Positions 20,361-28,795 of a stretch of 54,681 bases of DNA are shown here, in pieces. The position numbers and the translations under genes are program-made. The stretch is from Gammaproteobacteria bacterium (GTDB lineage: Bacteria; Pseudomonadota; Gammaproteobacteria; Eutrophobiales; Eutrophobiaceae), in assembly GCA_028281365.1 (NCBI GenBank), contig JANQJZ010000059.1:1-54681 (forward strand), written 5' to 3'. Each line of letters opens with the position of its first letter. The first letter of the stretch is position 1. The notes under the pieces are model-generated. The model had not been told where the DNA came from, ran no database searches, and worked only from the letters and a program-made list of their open reading frames with translations.

Positions 20361-21656
20361 ATGGAACTCGATCAACTTATCGAGCAAACAGCTGAACCGG
20401 ATGTTACTTCAAATCGTTTGCAAACATTACTTGATAATGAGCAGGCTGCTCGAATTATTAATTCTTTTACCGATGAAAAGAAGGCTGGATTAATTAAGGT
20501 AATCGGCGTTTCCCGGTTTTTATATCATTTCCTGAATAAGGAACCGGATTCATTACAGCTTATTGGAACGCCTTTCCAAGATACAATAGACAAACAAATT
20601 TTAGATGTCAGGGATTTAAGACAATATAAATATCGTTCGTTATTACAAATTGCATGGATGGATATATGTAATATATGTCCCTACGAAACAATTCTACATA
20701 GTCTAAGCAGTCTGGCTGATTCAATATTAATAGTTGCAAATCGACTTGTTACAAAGCCATCCAAAGATTTTATTCCGGATAATGATATTGCCATTATGGC
20801 ATTGGGTAAACTGGGCGCGAATGAATTAAATTTCAGTTCCGATGTTGACCTGATGTTTATTCTTGGTAGTGATGATGACAATAAGCAATCTGACAGACAT
20901 GAATATTATACTCAACACATTCGTCAATTTTGTCGTCTGTTAACAGAAAACAGTGAAGATGGATTTTTATATCGTGTTGATCTCAATCTAAGACCTTGGG
21001 GAAGGAGCGCGCCGTTAATTTTTTCTATTGATGATTATGAGGAATATTACCAGGCATCCAAGGAAGCCTGGGAGCGTATTGCCTGGTTACGTGGTCGTTT
21101 TGTTGCCGGATCTGTAGATATAGGCAATGAAATTATAAAAAAATTAATCCCGTTTGTATTTCATAAGACATTAAGCGCCGGGGATGTCGAACGATTCCTG
21201 AAAATAAAAAGTGATATGTTAGAGCAACGTGAAAAGGAAGGTCATTGGAATATTAAATTGGGTGAGGGTGGTATCAGGGATATTGAATTCTTTATTCACA
21301 TGTTACAAATCGTAAATGGCGCGTATCATCCATCATTACGTACTACCAATACGCTTGGATTGTTAACCCAGTTTGTCAATCTGGGCTTTATCAAACAGGA
21401 AGAACAAAAAGAATTAAAAGATAGTTATTTATTTTTACGTAAACTCGAAAATCGTCTGCAAATGATAGATGAACAACAAACACATCAACTGCCACATGAT
21501 AAAGATAGATTAAAACAAGTCGCCAGGATAATGGGATATGAAAACAGGAATATCGATGATGCTTATGCCGATTTCAATGATGATCTGATTTTGTATCAAC
21601 AGGTGGCCAGAAAATATTTTGAAACCTTGTTAACTGAAAACACGGAATACTCATGA
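20361..21656 (+). CDS. glnE: Glutamine synthetase adenylyltransferase, N-terminal (deadenylylase) half
   Basis: 431-aa protein equal to the N-terminal half of bifunctional GlnE. It carries the nucleotidyltransferase motif ALGKLGANELNFSSD with D161 and D163, the segment FLYRVDLNLRPWG, and the helical region LGEGGIRDIEFF. In E. coli this half removes AMP from glutamine synthetase when PII is uridylylated. The normal protein is ~950 aa in one chain. Here a stop codon falls between the two halves, and the next gene starts in an ATGA overlap. Catalytic residues look intact, so this is probably a genuine two-gene form rather than decay. Confidence 0.85.
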   Translation: MELDQLIEQTAEPDVTSNRLQTLLDNEQAARIINSFTDEKKAGLIKVIGVSRFLYHFLNKEPDSLQLIGTPFQDTIDKQILDVRDLRQYKYRSLLQIAWMDICNICPYETILHSLSSLADSILIVANRLVTKPSKDFIPDNDIAIMALGKLGANELNFSSDVDLMFILGSDDDNKQSDRHEYYTQHIRQFCRLLTENSEDGFLYRVDLNLRPWGRSAPLIFSIDDYEEYYQASKEAWERIAWLRGRFVAGSVDIGNEIIKKLIPFVFHKTLSAGDVERFLKIKSDMLEQREKEGHWNIKLGEGGIRDIEFFIHMLQIVNGAYHPSLRTTNTLGLLTQFVNLGFIKQEEQKELKDSYLFLRKLENRLQMIDEQQTHQLPHDKDRLKQVARIMGYENRNIDDAYADFNDDLILYQQVARKYFETLLTENTEYS

Positions 21657-22975
21657 GTCAAACCATGACTTTGGAAGAAACACTCATAAGAGTCTGGCAT
21701 AAGGATGCTGCAAGCAACAGTCTTGAACGTTGGCAAGAGCTTGCACAACAGGAGAACTGGAATATCTCCGATGACGTGTTATCTCGTATGACAATGGTAT
21801 TCGGTGCCAGTTGGTACTTCACTCGATTCTGTTTTTTCCGGGGTAGCAGGATTTTGCCCCTGTTTGCAGTAGAAAATTTATCAATTACCTCCATCGAATC
21901 ATCCCTGCAAGTATTGGAAAAATTCACTACGGAGTCTTCACTGGACGAAGCAGTAGAAAAATTAAGAATCAAAAAAAACGAAATTATGTTATCGATCCTG
22001 ATTTTACAACTATCCAATGTTATCAAACAGGAGCAGGCAGAAGAATTATTAACAAAACTTGCAGATGCTGTACTTATTGTCATGCATCATTTGTTTGGGC
22101 TGGATCAACTCGAAGATATTAAGTGTATTGTGCTCGGCATGGGACGATTTGCCGGTTATGAAATGAACTATGGTTCAGATCTGGATTTAATATTTATTGA
22201 AAAAATCAGCAAATCGAATAGTGATGCACATATTGGTAATAAGGTCAGAAAAATGTTGCGCTACATCTCAACTATGGATCCTTCAGGCGCACTATATGAG
22301 ATCGATATGCGACTCAGGCCACATGGAAGTTCGGGCGTACTGGTTACGCCATTACAAAGCTTTCTCAAATTTCATCGAGATGATCGTGAGATATGGGAAC
22401 GTCAGATGATGACACGTTGCCGGGTAATCGTGGGTGATAAAGCTTTATCTACACAGATTAAACAGGAAGTTTTAAATGATATTTATAATAAATATGAAAC
22501 GTCATATCTGGCAAAAGAGATTATGAAGGTACGTTTACTGGTGGAACAGGAATTAGCAGGGGGAATGGATAAAATAGAATTAAAGCGTGGTAAGGGTGGA
22601 GTAATGGATATAGATTTTCTAAGCCACTTTTTGCAACTGGCTTATGGTTCTGAACACACTCAACTACAGAACGCAAGCACAAGGACAGTGTTGAAAGAAT
22701 CAGCGAGTTTGAATTTAATAAATGAAAAAGCAGCAACGCTATTACTCAATGCCTATGATTTTTATAAAAAGAGTGAAGCTGCTTTACGGGTGTTTGATAT
22801 GAAGTCAATCAGCAAGGTTGATAAAGACATGAAATCTCTATTACCTTTGGCAAGAGCAACAGGATTTATTGATGAAGATGCTGATAAGGCAATTTCACAA
22901 TATCAGGATAAATTATTTCAATATCGTGAAGAAGTACGTCAGTTATTTAATTCAGTTATTGAAGACTCGATCTAG
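21653..22975 (+). CDS. glnE: Glutamine synthetase adenylyltransferase, C-terminal (adenylylase) half
   Basis: 440-aa protein equal to the C-terminal half of GlnE. It has the nucleotidyltransferase motif GMGRFAGYEMNYGSDLDLIF with D176 and D178, then LYEIDMRLRPHGSSG and the GGVMDIDFL helical region. In E. coli this half adenylylates glutamine synthetase in response to glutamine. The start ATG overlaps the previous stop (ATGA), which is typical of translational coupling and would give equal amounts of the two chains. Its 3' end overlaps the convergent putP by 20 nt. The sequence is more divergent than the first half. Confidence 0.82.
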   Translation: MSQTMTLEETLIRVWHKDAASNSLERWQELAQQENWNISDDVLSRMTMVFGASWYFTRFCFFRGSRILPLFAVENLSITSIESSLQVLEKFTTESSLDEAVEKLRIKKNEIMLSILILQLSNVIKQEQAEELLTKLADAVLIVMHHLFGLDQLEDIKCIVLGMGRFAGYEMNYGSDLDLIFIEKISKSNSDAHIGNKVRKMLRYISTMDPSGALYEIDMRLRPHGSSGVLVTPLQSFLKFHRDDREIWERQMMTRCRVIVGDKALSTQIKQEVLNDIYNKYETSYLAKEIMKVRLLVEQELAGGMDKIELKRGKGGVMDIDFLSHFLQLAYGSEHTQLQNASTRTVLKESASLNLINEKAATLLLNAYDFYKKSEAALRVFDMKSISKVDKDMKSLLPLARATGFIDEDADKAISQYQDKLFQYREEVRQLFNSVIEDSI

Positions 22976-24410
22976 TTTTAAATATCAATTGAACAATTAC
23001 AATACTGAACAATGCGATTAAAAAGCCGGGTACTAATTCATACAACTGGAAAACCGGATGTTGTGAATCAATATTTTTCCAGATTATCACTGTTAGACCA
23101 CCAGTAATCATGCCTGTGATGGCAGAACTTTTTTCCATATCTTTCCAGAATAGTGATAAAAGTATGACAGGTCCGAACGTTGCCCCAAAACCTGCCCAGG
23201 CATAAGCAACAAGGTCAAGCACATTACTATTTGCCTGCAGTGCCAGGACCAATGCAAACAAGGTAATAATGATTACAGTCGCCCTGCCTATCGTTACCAA
23301 ACTTGAATCAGCAACTTTATTTTTATTGAACAACTTGTAAATATCTTCTGTTAAGGCCGATGAAGCAACCAGTAATTGCGAGTCGGCTGTGCTCATGATC
23401 GCTGCGAGAATAGCGGCCAGGCAAATACCGGCAGGCAAGGGGTGTAATAACAGGTTTAATAATTCTATAAAAACTTTTTCGCTATCCCCACCTTGTAATT
23501 GACCGTCTAATAAAATGATGCCGGCAAAACCAATCAACAGTGCAGTAACTAACGTAAGAAATGTCCAGCCAAGGGCAATATTTCTGGCTGCAGGTATATT
23601 ATCGGCTGACTTTATTGCCATAAAACGTATCAAAATATGTGGTTGACCAAAATAACCGAGCCCCCAGCCCAGCAAAGAAATAATTCCTAATACACCTAAT
23701 GCCTCAGCAGAGATGCTGGTAAAAGCATTGGTTAACTCAGGATTAGCCGTAGTCATTGAAGCAAATAAAACATCAAGGCCTTGCACGTTATACACCGATA
23801 AAATTGCGACATAACTTAATGCCAGTGCCATCAATAAACCTTGTATCAAGTCAGTCCAGGAGACAGCAAAAAAACCGCCAAGACAGGTATAGATCAGTAT
23901 GGTGAAAGCGCCAATACATACAGCCCATGTATAAGACAAACCGAAAACGGATTCGAATAATTTACCTCCGGCAACGAGCCCGGAACTGGTGTAAAACAGA
24001 TAAAACAATAAAATAAATATTGCAGAGATAATACGTAAAGCATGACTATTATCGTTAAAACGGTATTCCAGATATTCCGGCAAGGTCAGGGCATTGTTTA
24101 ATCTTTCTGAATCAATTCGCAAACGAGGTGCAACCCAGAACCAGTTTAGGCAGGTACCAATAAACAAACCAATAGCGATCCAGATTGCTTCCATTCCAGC
24201 CAAATAGGCATAACCCGGTAAACCTAATAGTAACCAACCGCTCATATCTGATGCGCCGGCACTAATTGCTGTTGTCCAGTTCCCGAGCTTTCTGCCGCCT
24301 AATATGTAATCGGAAAAATCATGTGTACTGCGCCAGGCTTTCCAGCCGATATAAAAGATCAATAACAGGTAGGCAATAAATGCTGAAAAGATTATGGCAT
24401 GTTCAGTCAT
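22956..24410 (-). CDS. putP: Sodium/proline symporter
   Basis: 484-aa inner-membrane transporter of the sodium:solute symporter family with about 12-13 hydrophobic segments. The signature SAGASDMSGWLLLGLPG matches PutP specifically, and GYFGQPHILIRFMA is also characteristic. It imports proline with Na+ for nutrition or osmoprotection. It starts 3 nt after the SPL-like radical SAM gene and is last in a five-gene minus-strand operon. No putA was seen in the window. Confidence 0.93.
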   Translation of the reverse strand: MTEHAIIFSAFIAYLLLIFYIGWKAWRSTHDFSDYILGGRKLGNWTTAISAGASDMSGWLLLGLPGYAYLAGMEAIWIAIGLFIGTCLNWFWVAPRLRIDSERLNNALTLPEYLEYRFNDNSHALRIISAIFILLFYLFYTSSGLVAGGKLFESVFGLSYTWAVCIGAFTILIYTCLGGFFAVSWTDLIQGLLMALALSYVAILSVYNVQGLDVLFASMTTANPELTNAFTSISAEALGVLGIISLLGWGLGYFGQPHILIRFMAIKSADNIPAARNIALGWTFLTLVTALLIGFAGIILLDGQLQGGDSEKVFIELLNLLLHPLPAGICLAAILAAIMSTADSQLLVASSALTEDIYKLFNKNKVADSSLVTIGRATVIIITLFALVLALQANSNVLDLVAYAWAGFGATFGPVILLSLFWKDMEKSSAITGMITGGLTVIIWKNIDSQHPVFQLYELVPGFLIALFSIVIVQLIFKTRSSLQ

Positions 24411-24413
24411 TAT

Positions 24414-25412
24414 TTATATTGAGTCATGACAAGGAAAAAATTTTTCTATTGGTATATATTGGGTAATTATTTTTTTACAGTAATCGAGCATGTCATTACG
24501 AAGTTCAGCAGGATAACTTATCATGTTTTCCTGTTCCGATAACGGCGATGATAACAGTTTTTCATCCGGATAAAGTTTTTCAAGTTTTCGAAAGTAATCT
24601 TTTGGTAATCGAAAGCTGCCGAGGCTGACTGAATGAGTTGATTCAGGATCAAGGTTTGTAAAAACAGTTTTAAATAAAGCCTCGTATTCGACGTCATAGT
24701 CTTTGGTGTAAATCAACGGATCAAATCGTAGTCCAATCTGCCAACCTGCTTGCTGGAGATCTAAAATAGCCTGTATTCGTTTTTCGACAGAAGGCGTTTT
24801 ATGCTCCAGCGCACTGGCGATCCTGTCAGGTGTAAAGCTAAAAGCAATAATGCAGTTTTGAATCGGCTTTCTTTTTAATAATGATCGAATCTGTGTGCTT
24901 TTGGTGCGCAATTCCAGCAAGGCATGTTTGTTTTTTTCAAAGAAGGGTAAAAATTCACTGGTAAAGTCAGTCACTGGATCAAGAGCCAGGCTATCACAAT
25001 CGTAACCGGAAAATATGTGAACAGCCTGGCCCTTATGCTGATTAGTAACTGATTGTAATTCTTCAAGAAAGTCCTCGTAATTTACGAATAAAACATAATG
25101 AGCAGATTGAAACATACCTTGCAGGAAACAATAACGGCAGTCATATAAGCAATTCAGCATATGCGAGAAATAATAATTATGTTCCGCGCCAATACCGTAT
25201 TGTTTTGGTGTAGGTAAAATGAACCCTTTATGTTTTCTGGCAAGAATTAATGCCGGTTGTTTTTTTTGTAAACGAAAGTTTTGTGATTTTCGATTAAATA
25301 TCTCACCATAGCGTTTGCAAGTAATTTTATCTGCATCGGGAAAACGTTCGAGGATCTTGAATGTACGCGGATGAGTAGCAACTTCTTCCTCAATGTATAT
25401 GGTACTAATCAT
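24414..25412 (-). CDS. Spore photoproduct lyase-like radical SAM protein
   Basis: 332-aa radical SAM enzyme with Cys88, Cys92 and Cys95 in CLYDCRYC, the C-x3-C-x2-C 4Fe-4S/SAM motif, in the context typical of the SPL family (CxxxCxYCFLQ). True SPL repairs thymine photodimers in spores, but this organism shows no sign of sporulation. The region that carries the hydrogen-donating Cys in Bacillus SplB reads SGYDCDS here, with Cys shifted by about two positions by eye alignment, so the chemistry may differ. The preferred start overlaps the previous stop by 8 nt; a start seven codons earlier is possible. Confidence 0.82.
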   Translation of the reverse strand: MISTIYIEEEVATHPRTFKILERFPDADKITCKRYGEIFNRKSQNFRLQKKQPALILARKHKGFILPTPKQYGIGAEHNYYFSHMLNCLYDCRYCFLQGMFQSAHYVLFVNYEDFLEELQSVTNQHKGQAVHIFSGYDCDSLALDPVTDFTSEFLPFFEKNKHALLELRTKSTQIRSLLKRKPIQNCIIAFSFTPDRIASALEHKTPSVEKRIQAILDLQQAGWQIGLRFDPLIYTKDYDVEYEALFKTVFTNLDPESTHSVSLGSFRLPKDYFRKLEKLYPDEKLLSSPLSEQENMISYPAELRNDMLDYCKKIITQYIPIEKFFPCHDSI

Positions 25413-26223
25413 AGATGACAAACCCGGTCTCATTTATGGTGGTTTGTAAATGACGCAAAACACTTTTGCCAGAAGTTAATTTATTCGCAGATTTTATGAC
25501 GTCTTTATCAGGCAACCGCTTGGACCACTGTCTTAATAAGCGTTCTAATTGTATTCTTTCAGTTGCAGTAAAGTGCCATTTATCTATAAAAGCCTGGTAA
25601 CATGATGGTGCTCGACTAATAGAATACAATTCATTAGATAAGACTTTCAGTTTATCAATAATGCCGGTGATTACATCAAGATTTTTAATAAGCAGATCTT
25701 TGACCATTGTTTTATTGATATATTCAGTGGGCTGTTGATCATTATCCGAAACTATCTTGAGGCAATGGATCAACTCGCTGGTTCCAAGTCTTGTTGCAAT
25801 TGAATAAAAACCGGCTGCCTCCATATCATATAACGCCTGCTCATAATCTGTTGAAGGTTCACTTACGGTGATTAATGCTTCAGTTTTACACGATGGTTGA
25901 AACAAGATCTGTGGATACCAACATGATAAATCCTTGTTATCTGTAATCTTGTTTACCAAACAGACTTCACCAATAGCCATTGACTTATGTCCAGCAACCC
26001 CGACATTTAACCAGACATCACTAGCAGAAGTTTCCAGATTGGCATGATGATAGGTAACAGCAGAAGCAGCGTTGAGTTTCCCGATACCGGTAATGGTTAA
26101 AGTGACCTGTTTGTCTTCAGATTGAAATATTCGGAATAGATCAAATTGTCTTAGTTCGGATAATTGGTACTGATTTATAAGTGGTTCAGCCTCACAATAG
26201 AGGGCACAAAACAGATTTATCAT
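25405..26223 (-). CDS. Nucleoside phosphorylase-like protein
   Basis: 272-aa protein whose N-terminal ~190 residues have the nucleosidase/phosphorylase (PNP/UDP) fold pattern: LTITGIGKLNAASA, LNVGVAGH and DMEAAGFYSIA. The last corresponds to the purine-ribose binding motif MEAA of MTA/SAH nucleosidases. The C-terminal ~80 residues are basic and lack a recognizable domain. The substrate is unknown. It sits immediately upstream of, and overlaps, the SPL-like radical SAM gene, which suggests that the two act on a shared nucleoside or lesion-derived compound (inference). Confidence 0.75.
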   Translation of the reverse strand: MINLFCALYCEAEPLINQYQLSELRQFDLFRIFQSEDKQVTLTITGIGKLNAASAVTYHHANLETSASDVWLNVGVAGHKSMAIGEVCLVNKITDNKDLSCWYPQILFQPSCKTEALITVSEPSTDYEQALYDMEAAGFYSIATRLGTSELIHCLKIVSDNDQQPTEYINKTMVKDLLIKNLDVITGIIDKLKVLSNELYSISRAPSCYQAFIDKWHFTATERIQLERLLRQWSKRLPDKDVIKSANKLTSGKSVLRHLQTTINETGFVIYD

Positions 26224-26228
26224 ACTGA

Positions 26229-26684
26229 TTATTTCAATTGTTCAGCTTTCGAAACGCATTCGTCGATGAAAGTCTGCCAGGTTTCATCCGGTTGCCAGAT
26301 AGCAAGCATGTCCTGTTTGGCAGTTTCATCATCTTTTCCCTGTTTGATGACCCGGTATAAATAAACAAAACTTGAAACTCGCCAGTTGTAGGCACAATGG
26401 ACGAGAGTGTTTTTATCATTATGCTCATCCATTGCTTTAAAGAATAATTCCAGATCAGCAATATCCGGTTTCTTAAAATCCACAGGAATATGAATATAGT
26501 GCATCTCGTTTTCCTGCACGACTTGTGCTTCATTGATTATCGCATTGGGAGAATCAGCCCGTGCAAGATTAATAACAATTTCAATACCGGAATCCTTGAT
26601 CATTTTAAAATCTGCTTCAGTCGGCTGGGCTGCGGTGTGCAGCGTTTTGGAAATCTGACGATAATTTTTAATCTTATCAAGCAT
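26229..26684 (-). CDS. Protein tyrosine phosphatase-like protein
   Basis: 151-aa small protein with a phosphatase-type P-loop: His96-Cys97 and Arg102 in VHCAYNWRVS. The spacing is C-x4-R, one residue shorter than the canonical C-x5-R, as in some DUF442/BLH-type relatives. Asp residues in the preceding strand (PVDFKKPD) could serve as general acid. It lies 5 nt from both flanking operon genes. The substrate is unknown. Confidence 0.72.
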   Translation of the reverse strand: MLDKIKNYRQISKTLHTAAQPTEADFKMIKDSGIEIVINLARADSPNAIINEAQVVQENEMHYIHIPVDFKKPDIADLELFFKAMDEHNDKNTLVHCAYNWRVSSFVYLYRVIKQGKDDETAKQDMLAIWQPDETWQTFIDECVSKAEQLK

Positions 26685-26689
26685 GTGAT

Positions 26690-27511
26690 CTAGCTATATT
26701 TTGATAACAGCGATTCAAATTGTTGACTGTATTCACTAGTACCATGTTTTTCTGAACCTTTAAGAAAGATAACTATTTTATCAAGCATCATTGTTATAGC
26801 AGCCTGTCGATTGTCTTCATTCAACTCATTTGACTCGATACTTTTTTGCAAAGCAAGTATACGAAATCGATCCATACCCCAATGTTGACGTGACAACTGG
26901 TCATTATGTCCTCCGTATTTATTAGTTAAAGCTTTATCAATAAATAAAACCGGATATTTACAACAAATACGGAGCCACATGTCATAATCTTCACAAGCCG
27001 GCAAGTTTTCATCAAACAAACCGACATCATCAAAGACTGTTTTATGAATCATAACAGAAGAAGGTGAAATTGCGCATAAAGGCAGGCAATGTTGGTAAAT
27101 AAAACCACCGCGTTTTTCATGTTTTTTCCCCTGGTTTAATAGCGCACCATCGCGGTACCAGGTTTCATTGGTATGACAGATTAAATAATCCGGTTCTTTA
27201 GTAAGTGCCTCTATTTGTTGTTGAAGTTTATCTGTTTCCCAACTGTCATCAGAGTCAAGCAAACAAATCCAGTCATATTTTGAAGTTTTAATGCCGTTAT
27301 TTCTTGCAGCACTCACCCCTTGATTATCTTGTTGAATAAATACGATTTGTGGATATTGATCTTTTATTAATTGTCGTGTGTTGTCAGTCGACCCATCATC
27401 TACAACGATAATTTCATCAGCCTGGTGTGATTGGGCTAATACAGAATCTATCGCCCTGGGTAATAATGTTGCACGGTTAAATGATGGAATAACAACTGAG
27501 ATATTAAACAT
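26690..27511 (-). CDS. Family 2 glycosyltransferase
   Basis: 273-aa GT-A fold transferase. It starts with VVIPSFNRATLLPRAIDSVL, then VVDDGSTDNT (nucleotide-sugar site) and LDSDDSWE (DxD metal site). The acceptor-side region carries PACEDYDMWLR with the likely catalytic acidic pair. There are no membrane segments. It is first in the tight minus-strand operon leading to the SPL-like protein and putP. The sugar and acceptor cannot be told from sequence. Confidence 0.88.
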   Translation of the reverse strand: MFNISVVIPSFNRATLLPRAIDSVLAQSHQADEIIVVDDGSTDNTRQLIKDQYPQIVFIQQDNQGVSAARNNGIKTSKYDWICLLDSDDSWETDKLQQQIEALTKEPDYLICHTNETWYRDGALLNQGKKHEKRGGFIYQHCLPLCAISPSSVMIHKTVFDDVGLFDENLPACEDYDMWLRICCKYPVLFIDKALTNKYGGHNDQLSRQHWGMDRFRILALQKSIESNELNEDNRQAAITMMLDKIVIFLKGSEKHGTSEYSQQFESLLSKYS

Positions 27512-27571
27512 GCCAAAGTATAATGATTACAGTTAAAATAGCGCGCTCACAATAAACGACTTAATGAATAA

Positions 27572-28327
27572 ATGGAACGTCTTAAAGATAAAGTAGCTGT
27601 GATAACCGGTGCTAGTAGTGGTATTGGTCGGAGAATAGCAGAAGCATTTGCTCATGAAGGCGCGAGAGTTGTCGTAAATTATTTAAAGTCCAGGGACAGT
27701 GCAGAAGCTGTTGTCGAGAGTATTAGCAAAAAGGGTGGTAAGGCGGTCGCTATACAGGCGGACATGGGTAAAAAAGAGGACATAGCTCAACTTATTCAAT
27801 CCACAATTTCTGAATTTGGTCAGATCGATATCTGGGTCAATAATGCCGGTGCCGATATTCTTACGGGTAGCGGAGCTGAAGCAGACTTAACAGAAAAGCT
27901 GGAGCACCTGGTAGAAGTCGATCTAAAAGGCACTATGAATGCCTGTTGGTCGATTACACCGATCATGCAAGAACAGGGTAAAGGTGTAATCATTAATATG
28001 GGTTGGGATTTATCAATACATGGTTTTGAAGGTAGTAATCCGCAAATCTTTGCCGCTAGCAAGGCAGGCGTATTAGGTTTTACTCGTTCACTTGCAAAAT
28101 CAGTCGGTCCTGAGATTCGTGTCAATATGGTTGCACCAGGCTGGATAGAAACAGCCTTTGCCGATGAACATATGAGTGATGATTATTATCAGGCGCGTAT
28201 CAGCGAAATTCCTTTGGGTCGTTTTGGTAAACCGGAAGATGTAGCAACAGCAGCCGTATTTTTAGCATCTGACGACGCAGCGTATATTACCGGTGAAGCA
28301 ATCAAGATAAATGGAGGACTTGTTTAA
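27572..28327 (+). CDS. Short-chain dehydrogenase/reductase family protein lacking catalytic Ser and Tyr
   Basis: 251-aa Rossmann-fold SDR. The cofactor motif TGASSGIG and the NNAG motif are present. The usual active-site YxxxK reads FAASK, with Phe160 in place of Tyr and Lys164 kept. The strand that normally ends in the catalytic Ser reads INMGWD. Classical reduction or oxidation therefore looks impaired; it could be a pseudoenzyme, a cofactor-binding partner, or use other chemistry. The C-terminus (GEAIKINGG) is normal. The ORF ends inside the next gene's leader, so the two are probably co-expressed with the PcaC-like gene. Confidence 0.82.
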   Translation: MERLKDKVAVITGASSGIGRRIAEAFAHEGARVVVNYLKSRDSAEAVVESISKKGGKAVAIQADMGKKEDIAQLIQSTISEFGQIDIWVNNAGADILTGSGAEADLTEKLEHLVEVDLKGTMNACWSITPIMQEQGKGVIINMGWDLSIHGFEGSNPQIFAASKAGVLGFTRSLAKSVGPEIRVNMVAPGWIETAFADEHMSDDYYQARISEIPLGRFGKPEDVATAAVFLASDDAAYITGEAIKINGGLV

Positions 28328-28331
28328 TCAA

Positions 28332-28715
28332 ATGTCAGAAGAATCAAAACAACAGGGTTTAAAAGTACGTACCGAGGTCATGGGTGAAGAGTTTGTTAAC
28401 CGTGCCATGAACAATACAACAGAATTGACCGAACCGTTACAAGATTGGATCAATGAGCATGCCTGGGGATCAACCTGGCAACGCGAAGAATTACCCAGAC
28501 AAACACGTTCATTAATTACGATTGCCATGCTAACAGCATTAAAAGCACCAACAGAATTAAAAGGACATGTCCGTGGTGCATTAAATAATGGTTGTACTGT
28601 TGAAGAAATAAGAGAAGTATTATTACATTCGCTTGTTTATTGCGGTGCCCCGGCAGCACAGGAAGCGTTCCGTACCGCGAAAGAAGTGATTGAAGAATGG
28701 CAAAATAATAAGTAA
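28332..28715 (+). CDS. Carboxymuconolactone decarboxylase-like protein (PcaC type)
   Basis: 127-aa helical protein of the CMD/AhpD superfamily. Family segments include GLKVRTEVMGEEFVNRA, RSLITIAMLTAL, and the C-terminal LVYCGAPAAQEAF. It lacks the redox CxxC of AhpD, as PcaC-type members do. No other protocatechuate pathway genes are present, so a role in aromatic degradation is not supported. The start MSEESKQQG is preferred; an ATG seven codons upstream (28311) overlaps the SDR gene. Pairing with the altered SDR suggests a shared pathway. Confidence 0.78.
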   Translation: MSEESKQQGLKVRTEVMGEEFVNRAMNNTTELTEPLQDWINEHAWGSTWQREELPRQTRSLITIAMLTALKAPTELKGHVRGALNNGCTVEEIREVLLHSLVYCGAPAAQEAFRTAKEVIEEWQNNK

Positions 28716-28795
28716 TGTGATTTTAGTTAACAATCCAGAGCGGACATACGAATCTCAGTTAATAATTTTATTCTGTCACCGGAATTACATTCAGA

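Noticed and set aside
20361-22975. glnE as a frameshifted pseudogene
   Set aside because: Both halves keep their catalytic aspartates and the junction is a clean ATGA overlap at the domain boundary. A sequencing error cannot be fully excluded.
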